Source: Corynebacterium occultum (GTDB taxonomy: Bacteria; Actinomycetota; Actinomycetes; Mycobacteriales; Mycobacteriaceae). From it: a stretch of DNA of 64,000 nt. The stretch lies in NCBI RefSeq assembly GCF_009734425.1, contig NZ_CP046455.1, positions 1,178,001 through 1,242,000 of the forward strand, read 5' to 3'. Numbering within the stretch: position 1 is the stretch's first letter; each line of letters starts with the position of its first letter. The translations under genes and the position numbers were made by a program. The notes under the pieces were generated by a model. It saw only the letters and a list, made by a program, of their open reading frames with translations. It was not told the DNA's origin and made no database searches. This document shows positions 26,694 to 36,232 of this stretch, one piece after another.

Positions 26694-27983
26694 TTAGCGG
26701 AGAAGCAGGACCCGGATTTTCTGTTCAGCCTGCGGATACGCAATTTCAGGGGTGAGGGACACCGCCGGGGCGCCCGGCGCCAACACCACCAGACCATTGA
26801 CCCCGGAGAGTGAGGCGACGCGGTGGCTGCCCTTCCCGCTGAGGGTGAAAGGCGTGGCCACCGCACCATCCTGGTCCCAGGACACATGCACCGGAACCAC
26901 CAGTGGACGATTACCGGGCAGTGGGAAGGCGGCCCCCGGGCGGGCCGGGATCGCAGGTCGTTCCAGCAGCCCCCAGGGCACCTGATCACCCGCCAGGTGG
27001 CGCAGCAGTGGTCGGATGAAGATGTGGAAGGAGACGAAAGCGGCCACCGGATTACCCGGCAGACAGATCAGGGGGGTGCCCTTCCAGGTACCCAGACCCT
27101 GGGGTTTACCGGGTTGTATCGCCACCGGCCCGAACCACATCGAGGAGTCCTCATTGGTGGGGTCCTCGGCCACCTCGCGCACCACATCAAAGGCCCCGGC
27201 GGAAACCCCGCCGGAGGTGATCACCAGGTCGGAGTCCTCGCTGGCCAGATCCAGCTGGAAACGGAACTGGGCGAGGGAATCTGCCACATGTCGGGTGGAG
27301 ATGTCGGTGATACCGGCCTCCCCGAGCAACGCGGCGATCATCGGCAGGTTGGAGTCCGGCAGCTGACCCGGCCCCGGGATCTCCCCGGCCGGAACCAGCT
27401 CATCACCACTGCTGATCACCGTGACCCGGGGGCGGGGATGGGCCAACACCTTAGTGACCCCGGTGGCGACCAGGGCGGCCACGGTGCCAGGGTCGATCAC
27501 CGAGCCCGCGGTTGCGACGATCTCCCCGGGGGCGGTGTCCTCCCCACGGCGACGGATATGGGAACGGCTGTGCTTGCCCTCGGCGATGACCACCGTGGAC
27601 GGCAGCGGGCCCGGACCGCGGGGGATGTTGGTCTCCTCCACCGGGATGACCCGCATATCCACCGCCGGGGGATCACCCACCGGGGCACCCGTCATGATGC
27701 GCAGCGCCTGCCCCTCCGGCAGTGTCAGCGCCTCCCGACCCGCCGGCACATCACCGGCCACCGGCAGCTCCCAGGGCCCGGTTCCGGCCAGATCCCCGGC
27801 GCGCACCAGGAAGCCGTCCACAGCGGAGTTACCGAAGGGCGGGACCGGTAAAACAGCGCGGGTGTCCGCGGCAAGCACCAGGCCGGCTGCCCGGGTGGTT
27901 TCGACCTGCTGGGTTTCGGGTGGGGGGATCAGGGCAAGGGCGGCCGTGAGGTGTTCTTCGATGCTACGGGTGGGTTGGTTCAT
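26694..27983 (-). CDS. moeA: Molybdopterin molybdenumtransferase
   Basis: Inserts molybdate into adenylated molybdopterin. It has 429 residues from MNQPTRSIEE (27983), with GGGGATA upstream; the frame extends to 28073 inside moaA, but the family alignment starts here. Signatures are PFGNSAVDGFLVRAGD, TGAPVGDPPAVDMRVIPVE (the MPTGAxxP region), STGDE-like ISSGDELV, and TSGGVSAGAFDVV. The IQPGKPQGLGTWKGTPLICLPGNP region is also typical. It follows moaA by 8 bases. Confidence 0.95.
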   Translation of the reverse strand: MNQPTRSIEEHLTAALALIPPPETQQVETTRAAGLVLAADTRAVLPVPPFGNSAVDGFLVRAGDLAGTGPWELPVAGDVPAGREALTLPEGQALRIMTGAPVGDPPAVDMRVIPVEETNIPRGPGPLPSTVVIAEGKHSRSHIRRRGEDTAPGEIVATAGSVIDPGTVAALVATGVTKVLAHPRPRVTVISSGDELVPAGEIPGPGQLPDSNLPMIAALLGEAGITDISTRHVADSLAQFRFQLDLASEDSDLVITSGGVSAGAFDVVREVAEDPTNEDSSMWFGPVAIQPGKPQGLGTWKGTPLICLPGNPVAAFVSFHIFIRPLLRHLAGDQVPWGLLERPAIPARPGAAFPLPGNRPLVVPVHVSWDQDGAVATPFTLSGKGSHRVASLSGVNGLVVLAPGAPAVSLTPEIAYPQAEQKIRVLLLR

Positions 27984-27991
27984 CAGTTCTG

Positions 27992-29086
27992 CTATCCCCC
28001 GATCGCGGACATGGTTCGGCGGGGCTGCAGGAACCCGGGGTCGTCGATGCCGTGGCCGGGTAGTTTGCCCCACATGGCCTGCGCCCAGGCGGTGGCCAGC
28101 TCTGTGTCGGTGGCACCGCTGCGCAGCAGCTCACGCAGGGGGGTTTCAGTGTTGGCGAAGAGGCAGTTGCGGATGGCGCCATCGGCGGTGAGCCGGGACC
28201 GGTCGCAGTCCCCGCAGAAGGAGTGGGTGACAGAGGCGATCACGCCGATATGTTCGCCGGGGTATTCGGCGACCTCCCAGAGGGCGGCGGGGGCGGAACC
28301 GCGGGGTTCGACGGCCGGGGTGAGGCTGAATTCCTGCTGCAGGTGGGCGAGGATATCGGCGGCGGTGACCATCTCACTGCGTTTCCACTGGTCCCGGGGG
28401 CCGAGCGGCATTTGTTCGATGAAACGTAGCTGGGCACCCTGTTCCAGGCAGTAGCGGGCCAGGGGGACGATGTCTTCTTCATTGACTCCGGGCATGACGA
28501 CGGCGTTGATCTTGACGGGCTCAAGTCCGGCGTCGATGGCGGCCTCGATGCCGGCGAGCACATCCTTGAGCCGGTCGCGACGGGTCAGCGTCTTATAGCG
28601 TTCGGCGTCGATGGTGTCCAGGGAGATGTTGATGCGGTTCAGGCCGGCGGCGTGGAGTTTCCCCGCCTTTTTGTCCAGTCCCAGCCCATTGGTGGTCAGG
28701 GCGGTCTGGACAGGTTTGTCCTCATCGGTGCGGAGTGCGGAGGTGAAGGCGATGATCTCCGCCAGTTCCCGACGCAGCAGAGGCTCACCGCCGGTGAAAC
28801 GGATCTGGCGGATGCCCAACAGTTCTACGGCGATGCGGATCAGTCGGGTGACCTCCGTGTAGCTGAGGGATTGCTCGGTGGGCAGCCATTCCAGGCCTTC
28901 GGCGGGCATGCAGTAGGTGCAGCGCAGATTGCAGCGATCGGTCAGGCTGACCCGAAGGTCCCGGGCCACCCGGCCATGGCGGTCGAGCAGGGTGCGCTGG
29001 CCCTGTGGTCCGGCGGCGGGGAGATCCACGGCAGGTGTCCCACCCTGGTGGGGTGGGCTGGTCCGGAGTGTCAGGTGGGTGGTCAT
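27992..29086 (-). CDS. moaA: GTP 3',8-cyclase (radical SAM)
   Basis: First step of molybdenum cofactor synthesis, rearranging GTP with a radical mechanism. It has 364 residues. The radical-SAM motif is CNLRCTYC (Cys52, 56, 59). The second cluster, which binds GTP, is in HSFCGDCDRSR followed by NCLF. The protein ends in the double glycine (SAIGG) needed for MoaA activity. GGGGA lies just before the ATG. It heads moaA-moeA-moaC-mobA; moaD and moaE are not in the window. Confidence 0.96.
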   Translation of the reverse strand: MTTHLTLRTSPPHQGGTPAVDLPAAGPQGQRTLLDRHGRVARDLRVSLTDRCNLRCTYCMPAEGLEWLPTEQSLSYTEVTRLIRIAVELLGIRQIRFTGGEPLLRRELAEIIAFTSALRTDEDKPVQTALTTNGLGLDKKAGKLHAAGLNRINISLDTIDAERYKTLTRRDRLKDVLAGIEAAIDAGLEPVKINAVVMPGVNEEDIVPLARYCLEQGAQLRFIEQMPLGPRDQWKRSEMVTAADILAHLQQEFSLTPAVEPRGSAPAALWEVAEYPGEHIGVIASVTHSFCGDCDRSRLTADGAIRNCLFANTETPLRELLRSGATDTELATAWAQAMWGKLPGHGIDDPGFLQPRRTMSAIGG

Positions 29087-29156
29087 TATTCCCCAATCCT
29101 AGGAGCTGGAGGTTTTAAAGCAAGGGTATACGTGGATATTCCGCTGCCGCCCCGGC

Positions 29157-30872
29157 CTAACCTTCACCCGGGCCCTTGAGCTTGATGATCTCAAGTTCTC
29201 CCGCGGCCAGATGCTTACGCAGGTCCTTCTTGTCGAACTTGTCCACCGAGGTCTTGTCGATGTGGTCCACGAAGGACCAGTACTCCGGCAGCATCCAGCT
29301 GGGCAGCTCACTGCGGAGTTTATTGCGCAGCAGTTCCGCGGTCTCCCCGCTGGGTTCAACGGTGTCGTAGAGCACGGCGACCGCCAGGGGGCGTTCCCCC
29401 CATTTTTCATCGGGGTAGCCGATCACGGCGCACTCCACCACCTGGGGGGCATCCATGATGAGGTTCTCCAGCATGACCGAGTAGATCCACTCACCACCGG
29501 AGCGGATGACATCACGGGCACGGTCCTGGACGGTGAGGAAACCGTCGGAGGTCACCGAGCCGACATCGCCGGTGCGCAGCCACCCATCCGCGGTGAACTG
29601 GGTTTCGGCGGTGTCAACCTCCCGGCCGCGGAAGAGGTGGGCGGAACCCTCCTCATTCTCGGTGGGGGAATGGTAGTAGGCGTCGGTGACCCAGTTGCCG
29701 CGCACCTGGATCTCACCCTGGTTGCGGTCGGTGCGGGCCAGGACCTGACCGTCACTGACCACCCGATACTCCACCGAGACCGGGAAACGACCCTGGCTGA
29801 CCCGGTAGGCCCAGCGGTCCTCGCCGGAGACCCCGGTGGGAGGCCGGGAGACGGTACCCACCGTGGAGGTTTCGGTCATGCCCCAGACGTGGATGACATC
29901 CACGCCGTAGCGTTCCTCCCACAGTCGGATCAGGGTGGGCGGGGCGGGGGAGCCGCCGACGAAGATCTCGGTCAAGGACATCCGCTCCGGGGGGTTATGC
30001 AGATAGTGGACCATCAGCTGGGTCCACACGGTGGGCACGCCGTGGGCGACCCTGGGGTGGGCGATGGCGATCAGATTGGCCAGTGCCGGTGGGGAGGTGT
30101 TGGTGCCGGGGAAGACCAGTGGGGAGCCTGCCATGAAGGCGGCGAAAGGCACTCCCCAGCTGAGCACGTGGTAGATCGGCACGCAGCAGAGGAAGGACTC
30201 GCCGTGGGTGACCGCCAGGGAATCATTGGAGCGCAGCGACATGGACTGCAGGTAGATCGAGCGGTGGGAGTAGACCACGCCCTTCGGGGCGCCGGTGGTG
30301 CCGGTGGAGTAGCAGATCGCGGCGGGGGAGCTCTCCTCGATCACCGGCCATTCATAATGAGTGGAACGGCCATCCAGCAAAGCCTCATATGAGTGGACGG
30401 AAATGTGTTCCGGCAGGTGCTCGGCGAAGGCCCGGAAATCCTCCGTGCCGATGAAGACCACGGCACGGACGCTGGGACACTCCTGCAGCACCCTTCCCAG
30501 CTGCTCAGCGAGGCTGGGATCGGCGATGATCACCTCATCCTCGGCATGGTTGATGATGTGCCGGATCTGATCATTCATCAGCTGCTTGTTCAAGGGGTTG
30601 AAGACCGCGCCCATGCTGGTGATGGCGAACATCGCCTCCAGATGTTCCGCACAGTTGAACATCAGGGTGGCCACCCGCTGATCCCCGGTGATGCCCAGGT
30701 CATCGTGGAGGGCATGAGCCAGGGCGGCAGCCCGGGCACCGATGGCGGCGAAAGTGGTCTCCTGGGTGTCACCCTCGAAGAAGGTGGTGACCTTCGTGGT
30801 CCCGTGGACCGTGGATCCGTACTCCAGGACCCGGGAGATCAACAGTGGGAGGTTCTGCATCGTGGAACGCAT
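29157..30872 (-). CDS. AMP-forming acyl-CoA synthetase (fatty-acid-CoA ligase type)
   Basis: Activates a carboxylic acid to an acyl-adenylate and then a CoA thioester. It has 571 residues from MRSTMQNLPL (30872); the frame runs on to 31100 without family-like sequence. The adenylation core motif is YSTGTTGAPKGVVYSH, followed by WGMTETSTVG, GWLRTGDVGSV and DRARDVIRSGGEWIYS. The C-terminal lysine lies in KTSVDKFDKKDLR. The overall layout is that of medium/long-chain fatty-acid ligases (FadD/AlkK group); substrate length cannot be told. The gene is separated from moaA by 70 bases, so it may or may not be cotranscribed with the moa operon. Confidence 0.9.
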   Translation of the reverse strand: MRSTMQNLPLLISRVLEYGSTVHGTTKVTTFFEGDTQETTFAAIGARAAALAHALHDDLGITGDQRVATLMFNCAEHLEAMFAITSMGAVFNPLNKQLMNDQIRHIINHAEDEVIIADPSLAEQLGRVLQECPSVRAVVFIGTEDFRAFAEHLPEHISVHSYEALLDGRSTHYEWPVIEESSPAAICYSTGTTGAPKGVVYSHRSIYLQSMSLRSNDSLAVTHGESFLCCVPIYHVLSWGVPFAAFMAGSPLVFPGTNTSPPALANLIAIAHPRVAHGVPTVWTQLMVHYLHNPPERMSLTEIFVGGSPAPPTLIRLWEERYGVDVIHVWGMTETSTVGTVSRPPTGVSGEDRWAYRVSQGRFPVSVEYRVVSDGQVLARTDRNQGEIQVRGNWVTDAYYHSPTENEEGSAHLFRGREVDTAETQFTADGWLRTGDVGSVTSDGFLTVQDRARDVIRSGGEWIYSVMLENLIMDAPQVVECAVIGYPDEKWGERPLAVAVLYDTVEPSGETAELLRNKLRSELPSWMLPEYWSFVDHIDKTSVDKFDKKDLRKHLAAGELEIIKLKGPGEG

Positions 30873-31373
30873 GGAAACCACTCTAGCCGCAGCACAGGTG
30901 GGGAAGGCATACCTGCCCGGGGGCACCTTAGATCCCCGCCCCGCTTCATTCTCATCCCTGCCCTGCGGTGTTGCGGGTACCGTACCGGGCACCCAAATTC
31001 CGCGGCGGGGTGCAACATACGCTAAAGTATCTGCCAGATCGACTAGGCACCTGTTTTCGCCTCGGACGAACATCAGCACACGTGGCCGATCCCCCTGCAT
31101 TCAGCGGGGTGTGATCCCCCAGGGTGCCATCACTTCATCGGTCTGCTGAAACCGGAAGTCACCAACATTCCGGCGTCATATTCTTTTCTAGAGGGCTCCG
31201 CGTCCAGGTGGTCGCGGGTTGATGCCTCCTGTATTCCAGGATGGTCAGGTCCGTAGCCAACTTGCCGCGTGCCCCGGCAATTACACAGAAGAAAAGCTCC
31301 AGCCGTTTTTCGGCCGCTCCCACATCTGGGTGAGCATCGCCCTTACGGCTGCTGAAGCGATGAAAGGACATCT
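30873..31373. other. Long intergenic region / rho leader
   Basis: About 500 bases without a supported gene between the divergent acyl-CoA ligase and rho. ACGCTAAAGTATC near 31020-31031 contains a -10-like TAAAGT without a good -35. If it is used, the rho transcript carries about a 340-base leader. Rho genes are often autoregulated by termination within such leaders. GAAAGGA at 31360-31366 is the rho ribosome binding site. Confidence 0.45.
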
Positions 31374-33623
31374 GTGACCCAAACGGATAGCGCCGCGGCA
31401 AACGCCGGCGGCGAGCAGCAGAACCTGACCTCCCTCCGACTGCCCGAGTTGCGCAAGATCGCTGCAGACAAGGGACTCAAGGGTGTGTCGGGACTGCGCA
31501 AGGGGGATCTGATCACCGCGATCCAAACCGGAAGCGTACCCACCGCCAAGAAGGAGGCTGCGCCGACCGCCATTGCGGAAGCACCACAGGCGGCAGCACC
31601 CCAGCCGGAGGCTTCCCAGGCAGAAACCACCAGGGCTGAGCCTGCCAAGGCCAGCCGCCGTCGGGTGGTCAAGCGCACCGCCCCCGCCCAGCAGGAGACC
31701 CCGGTACCGGAAGAAGCCCCCACCAGGGCTGAAACCGCCGAGGCGGCGGCACCACAGGCGGAAACTCCCCGCCACGAAACCAACCGCCACAGCGAACCCG
31801 CTCGTGAGCAGCACCGCCACGACGACACCGAGGACAGTTCCGACCAGGACGGCTCCGAGGGTTCCGCCGATGATGATGGCCGCTACGAGTCCCGCTCTGC
31901 AGCGCGCCGGGCGCGCCGCAACCGGGCCCGCCAGAGTCAGCGTGAGCGCAGCCATCATGAGCCCCGTGACTCCCGCGACGACCGTGATGAGCAGCGTGGC
32001 CAGCAGTCTGAGGCGCAGGAGGACCACGAGTCCCCGGCGCGGCAGGATCAGCAGCAGGAGGCCGAGCACTCCCCGGAGCAGCAGGGCAACCAGCGTCCGC
32101 AGCGCGGCACCCGGGACTTCCACCGGGACAGCAATCGCGAGCAGGGGGAACGTCGTGAAGAACGTTCCCGCGACTCCCGCGACTCCCGTAACGACCGCGA
32201 TGAGCAGCGTGGCCAGCAGCAGCGCAATGACCGTAACGACCGCGATGAGCACGATGAGCAGCGTGGCCAGCAACAGCGCAATGACCGTCATGATCGCAAT
32301 GACCGCGATGAGCACGATGGTGACCGTCGGGGACGTCGCAACCGTCGGGGACGTCGCACCCGTAATGACCGTAATGACCGGGACCACCGTGACCACCGCA
32401 ATGAGCGCGATACCCAGCAGCACGATGATTCGCAGCAGCACGCGGATAACCTGCAGGATGTCGCCGGTATCCTGGACATCCTGGATCAGAACACCGCTTT
32501 TGTCCGCACCACCGGTTATCACGCCTCTGCGGCTGATGTCTTTGTGCCGAACCAGCTGATCCGGAAGTTCGGGCTGCGTCGCGGTGACGCCGTCACCGGG
32601 CAGGTCAAGATGTCCGGTGCCGGCAACAGCCACCAGGGTGGCCGTGGCAACCGCCAGAAGTGGAACAGCCTGGTCCGGGTGGACAGCGCCAATGGTCTCA
32701 GCCTCGAGGAGGCCCGGAAACGACCGGACTTCGCCAAGCTGACCCCGCTGTACCCGAACCAGCGTCTGCGCCTGGAGACCGACTCGAAGATCCTGACCAC
32801 CCGCGTGATCGACCTGATCATGCCGATCGGTAAGGGTCAGCGTGCGCTGATCGTCTCGCCGCCCAAGGCCGGTAAGACCACGATCATGCAGAACATCGCC
32901 AACGCGATCTCCACCAACAACCCGGAGTGCTACCTCATGGTGGTCCTGGTTGATGAGCGTCCGGAGGAGGTCACCGACATGCAGCGCAGTGTCAACGGTG
33001 AGGTCATCGCCTCCACCTTCGACCGTCCCCCGGGAGAGCACACCGCCGTGGCTGAGCTGGCCATCGAGCGCGCCAAGCGCCTGGTGGAGCAGGGCAAGGA
33101 CGTGGTGGTTCTGCTGGACTCCATCACCCGTCTGGGCCGTGCCTACAACAACTCTTCCCCGGCTTCGGGACGCATCCTCTCCGGTGGTGTGGACTCCAAC
33201 GCCCTCTACCCGCCGAAGCGTTTCCTGGGTGCCGCCCGCAACATCGAGAACGGTGGCTCCCTGACGATCATCGCCACCGCCATGGTGGAGACCGGTTCCG
33301 CCGGTGACACCGTGATCTTCGAGGAGTTCAAGGGCACCGGCAACGCCGAGCTGAAGCTGGACCGCAAGATCTCCGAGCGTCGGGTATTCCCGGCCGTGGA
33401 TGTCAACCCCTCCGGCACCCGCAAGGATGAGCTGCTGCTCCAGCCCGATGAGGCTCGCATCATGCATAAGCTGCGGCGTATCCTGTCGGCACTGGATAAT
33501 CAGCAGGCCATCGATCTGTTGATCAAGCAGCTGAAGAAGACCAAGTCCAACGGTGAATTCCTGCTGCAGGTCGCCTCGAGCGCACCGATGGCCGCGGACA
33601 TGGAAGATGAGGACTACTCCTAG
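31374..33623 (+). CDS. rho: Transcription termination factor Rho with a long disordered insert
   Basis: Hexameric RNA helicase that ends transcription. It has 749 residues, against about 420 in E. coli. The GTG start is set by AAAGGA just upstream. A Rho_N domain (about 18-52, [20 protein letters not shown]) is split from the RNA-binding cold-shock fold (about 359-430, [21 protein letters not shown]) by roughly 300 residues. The insert is first Ala/Pro/Glu-rich and then built of Arg/Asp/Gln/Asn repeats. The ATPase follows, with a P-loop PPKAGKTT (Gly500, Lys501, Thr502), [12 protein letters not shown] and the Q/R-loop region. Arg-rich inserts are known in actinobacterial Rho and raise RNA affinity. 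It is followed two bases later by prfA. Confidence 0.97.
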   Translation: MTQTDSAAANAGGEQQNLTSLRLPELRKIAADKGLKGVSGLRKGDLITAIQTGSVPTAKKEAAPTAIAEAPQAAAPQPEASQAETTRAEPAKASRRRVVKRTAPAQQETPVPEEAPTRAETAEAAAPQAETPRHETNRHSEPAREQHRHDDTEDSSDQDGSEGSADDDGRYESRSAARRARRNRARQSQRERSHHEPRDSRDDRDEQRGQQSEAQEDHESPARQDQQQEAEHSPEQQGNQRPQRGTRDFHRDSNREQGERREERSRDSRDSRNDRDEQRGQQQRNDRNDRDEHDEQRGQQQRNDRHDRNDRDEHDGDRRGRRNRRGRRTRNDRNDRDHRDHRNERDTQQHDDSQQHADNLQDVAGILDILDQNTAFVRTTGYHASAADVFVPNQLIRKFGLRRGDAVTGQVKMSGAGNSHQGGRGNRQKWNSLVRVDSANGLSLEEARKRPDFAKLTPLYPNQRLRLETDSKILTTRVIDLIMPIGKGQRALIVSPPKAGKTTIMQNIANAISTNNPECYLMVVLVDERPEEVTDMQRSVNGEVIASTFDRPPGEHTAVAELAIERAKRLVEQGKDVVVLLDSITRLGRAYNNSSPASGRILSGGVDSNALYPPKRFLGAARNIENGGSLTIIATAMVETGSAGDTVIFEEFKGTGNAELKLDRKISERRVFPAVDVNPSGTRKDELLLQPDEARIMHKLRRILSALDNQQAIDLLIKQLKKTKSNGEFLLQVASSAPMAADMEDEDYS
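32188..32325 (+). repeat. Imperfect tandem repeats inside rho
   Basis: Three imperfect units begin at 32188, 32233 and 32287. The first two share the 18 bases GTAACGACCGCGATGAGC and a GAGCAGCGTGGCCAGCA block; the second carries 9 extra bases. They encode [15 protein letters not shown] runs. The unit lengths are multiples of three, so copy changes keep the frame. Confidence 0.7.
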
Positions 33624-33625
33624 TT

Positions 33626-34699
33626 ATGAGTTCACAGGTATCAGCGGTCGATGACATTCTGGCCGAGTACCAGGGCCTGGAGGCCCAGCTGGCGGATCCG
33701 GAGCTGCACAATGATGCCGCTGCCGCCCGTCGGGTGGGTAAGCGTTACTCCGAGCTCCAGCCGATCATCAACGTCCACACCGAGTTGACCCAGGTCACCG
33801 AGGATCTGGCCGATGCCCGGGAAATGGCCCACGAGGACCATGAGTTCCAGCCCGAGGTGGAACGCCTGAGCGCGCTGCACCTGGAGCTGGAGGAGAAGCT
33901 GGCTGACCTGCTGGCCCCGCGTGACCCCCAGGATGGGGATGACATCATCATGGAGGTCAAGGCGGGTGCCGGTGGCGAGGAGGCAGCACTCTTCGCCGCT
34001 GAACTGGTGCGCATGTACCAGCGTTATGCCGACAAGCACGGTTTCGCCACTGAGGTGCTGGGCCTTTCCGAGTCGGATCTCGGGGGAGTCAAGGACATGA
34101 CCCTGTCGATCCGGGCGAAAAAGCCCGGCCGTGACGGTGCCTGGGCGGCCTTCAAGTTCGAGGGTGGTGTCCACCGCGTGCAGCGCGTGCCCGTCACCGA
34201 GTCCCAGGGCCGCATCCAGACCTCTGCCGCAGGTGTGCTGGTCTACCCCGAACCGGATGAGGTGGAGGCGGTGGAGATCGATGAGAAGGATCTCCGCGTC
34301 GATGTCTACCGTTCCTCCGGTAAGGGTGGTCAGGGTGTCAACACCACCGACTCCGCGGTCCGTCTGACCCACCTGCCCACAGGCATTGTGGTCACCTGTC
34401 AGAAGGAACGCTCCCAGATCCAGAACAAGGCCCGTGCCATGCAGGTGCTGGCTGCCCGGTTGGAGCAGTTGAACAAGGAGAAGGCGGATGCGGAGGCTGC
34501 CGAGCAGCGTGGCTCCCAGGTCCGCACCATGGACCGTTCCGAGCGCATCCGCACCTACAACTGGCCGGAGAACCGCATCAGCGATCACCGCATCGGCTTC
34601 AAGGCCAATAACCTTGATGCCGTGCTCAACGGTGAACTCGACGATCTCTTCACGGCCCTGAAGGCCGCGGAGCGCGCCGAGCGTCTCGAGGCGGAGTAA
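33626..34699 (+). CDS. prfA: Peptide chain release factor 1
   Basis: Recognises UAA and UAG stop codons and triggers peptide release. It has 357 residues. The catalytic GGQ is in [17 protein letters not shown] (residues 234-236), and the stop-codon reading PxT motif appears as PVT in [19 protein letters not shown]. It is followed at once by prmC, whose product methylates the GGQ glutamine. Confidence 0.97.
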   Translation: MSSQVSAVDDILAEYQGLEAQLADPELHNDAAAARRVGKRYSELQPIINVHTELTQVTEDLADAREMAHEDHEFQPEVERLSALHLELEEKLADLLAPRDPQDGDDIIMEVKAGAGGEEAALFAAELVRMYQRYADKHGFATEVLGLSESDLGGVKDMTLSIRAKKPGRDGAWAAFKFEGGVHRVQRVPVTESQGRIQTSAAGVLVYPEPDEVEAVEIDEKDLRVDVYRSSGKGGQGVNTTDSAVRLTHLPTGIVVTCQKERSQIQNKARAMQVLAARLEQLNKEKADAEAAEQRGSQVRTMDRSERIRTYNWPENRISDHRIGFKANNLDAVLNGELDDLFTALKAAERAERLEAE

Positions 34700-34707
34700 G
34701 GCCTGAG

Positions 34708-35535
34708 GTGAGAATCCTGTCCCAGGCATTGGTCGAGGCCACTGCGGTGCTTAAAGACGCCGCGGTGGCCTCGCCCGCCAATGACGCCCGGCTGATTGCC
34801 GGCCACCTCCTCGGCGTGGATAAGCTCATGCTCTTCCTGCGTGGCGATGATCCTGTCCCCGCCGGTTTCGATGAGATGATTGCCCGTCGTGCCGGGAGGG
34901 AGCCCCTGCAGCACATCCTGGGGGTGGCACCCTTCGGTCCCCTGGAACTTGAGGTCGGCCCCGGGGTGTTCATCCCACGACCCGAGACTGAGGTGCTCGC
35001 GGACTGGGGAGTCAAGTCCCTGGATGGGATTTCTGCGCCTCGAGTGGTGGATTTATGTACCGGATCCGGTGCCTTGGCCGCCTACATCGCCCATGAGCGA
35101 AGCGACGCTGAGATCGCGGCCGTCGAGAAGCAGGCTGCGGCCGCGGCGTACGCCCGTCGCAACCTTCCGGCTTCGGTGCGGCTGATCCTCGGTGACGCCA
35201 CCTCCCCGGAGGTGCTTTCCGAATGGAATGGCAGCTGCGACCTGGTGATCTCCAACCCGCCCTATGTCCCGGAGACCCCGGACCTGGATCCGGAGGTCTA
35301 CCAGGATCCCCATGAGGCGGTGTTCGCCGGTGATGACGGGATGGGTGTGATCAATGAGATGGTCGCCCAGATCCACCGTCTGCTCCGCAGCGGGGGAGTG
35401 ACCGGAATCGAACATGATGACGCCACCTCGGAGCAGGTGCAGCGCGTGCTGCGGGAGCACGGTGGATTCCAGAATGTGGCACCGCTTCTGGATATGACCG
35501 GGCGGGCACGCTTCGTGTGTGCGAGTAAGGTGTGA
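34708..35535 (+). CDS. prmC: Release factor glutamine methyltransferase
   Basis: SAM-dependent methylation of the GGQ glutamine of release factors (also called HemK). It has 275 residues from a GTG start 8 bases after prfA. The helical N-terminal domain recognises the factor. The methyltransferase fold has [16 protein letters not shown] as the SAM-binding loop and the catalytic NPPY at residues 183-186. Confidence 0.96.
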   Translation: MRILSQALVEATAVLKDAAVASPANDARLIAGHLLGVDKLMLFLRGDDPVPAGFDEMIARRAGREPLQHILGVAPFGPLELEVGPGVFIPRPETEVLADWGVKSLDGISAPRVVDLCTGSGALAAYIAHERSDAEIAAVEKQAAAAAYARRNLPASVRLILGDATSPEVLSEWNGSCDLVISNPPYVPETPDLDPEVYQDPHEAVFAGDDGMGVINEMVAQIHRLLRSGGVTGIEHDDATSEQVQRVLREHGGFQNVAPLLDMTGRARFVCASKV

Positions 35536-35572
35536 CAATGATTCAACAACGCGAGGGAATGGAAGCAGGCCA

Positions 35573-36232
35573 GTGAGCAAGATCTACCGATGCGAAGAGA
35601 GCGAGACCCGGGCCAGCGGAGTTGCGGCCGCGGTGGAGGCCGTCCAGTCCGGCCGCCTGGTCGTGCTGCCCACCGACACCCTCTACGGGCTGGGCTGCGA
35701 TGCCTTCGACAATGCCGCCGTGGCCAACCTGCTGGCCACCAAGCACCGTGGGCCGGACATGCCGGTGCCGGTGCTGGTGGGTAGCTGGGACACCATCCAG
35801 GGCCTGGTCCGGGAATACAGTCCACAGGCCAAGGCACTGGTCGAGGCTTTCTGGCCGGGTGGATTGTCCATCGTCGTCCCCCAGGCGCCCAGCCTGCCCT
35901 GGAACCTCGGTGACACCCGCGGCACCGTGATGCTGCGCATGCCGCTGCATCCCGTCGCCATCGAATTACTGCGCCAGACCGGACCAATGGCTGTCTCCAG
36001 CGCCAATATCTCCGGCCAGCAGCCCCCCACCACCGCCGTCCAGGCCAAACAACAGCTCGGCTCCGCCGTCTCGGTCTACCTTGACGGTGGCACCACCCCG
36101 GTGGGTCAGCCCTCCTCCATCGTCGACCTGGCGGGCCCCCTCCCGCGCCTCCTTCGGGAAGGGGCGATCTCCGCCGAAAGGATCGCCGAGGTGCTCGGCA
36201 TGGATGCCGACACCCTGCGGGGCGCCCGTTAG
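35573..36232 (+). CDS. L-threonylcarbamoyladenylate synthase (Sua5/YrdC family)
   Basis: Makes threonylcarbamoyl-AMP from threonine, bicarbonate and ATP for the t6A modification of tRNA. It has 219 residues from GTG 35573 (VSKIYRCEES); the frame is open from 35519 but overlaps prmC. Motifs include VVLPTDTLYGLGCDA near residue 30, ATKHRGPDMPVPVLV, and SSANISGQQPPTT, all typical of the YrdC fold. There is no C-terminal Sua5 extension. It is directly followed by a wecA-like gene (TAGATG), as in other actinobacteria. Confidence 0.94.
   Translation: MSKIYRCEESETRASGVAAAVEAVQSGRLVVLPTDTLYGLGCDAFDNAAVANLLATKHRGPDMPVPVLVGSWDTIQGLVREYSPQAKALVEAFWPGGLSIVVPQAPSLPWNLGDTRGTVMLRMPLHPVAIELLRQTGPMAVSSANISGQQPPTTAVQAKQQLGSAVSVYLDGGTTPVGQPSSIVDLAGPLPRLLREGAISAERIAEVLGMDADTLRGAR

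Noticed and set aside
31281..33467. 728-codon open frame antisense to rho
   Set aside because: It is a composition shadow of the repeat-rich rho gene, with poly-Leu/Ile/Val runs that are artefacts of the Arg/Asp repeats on the other strand.
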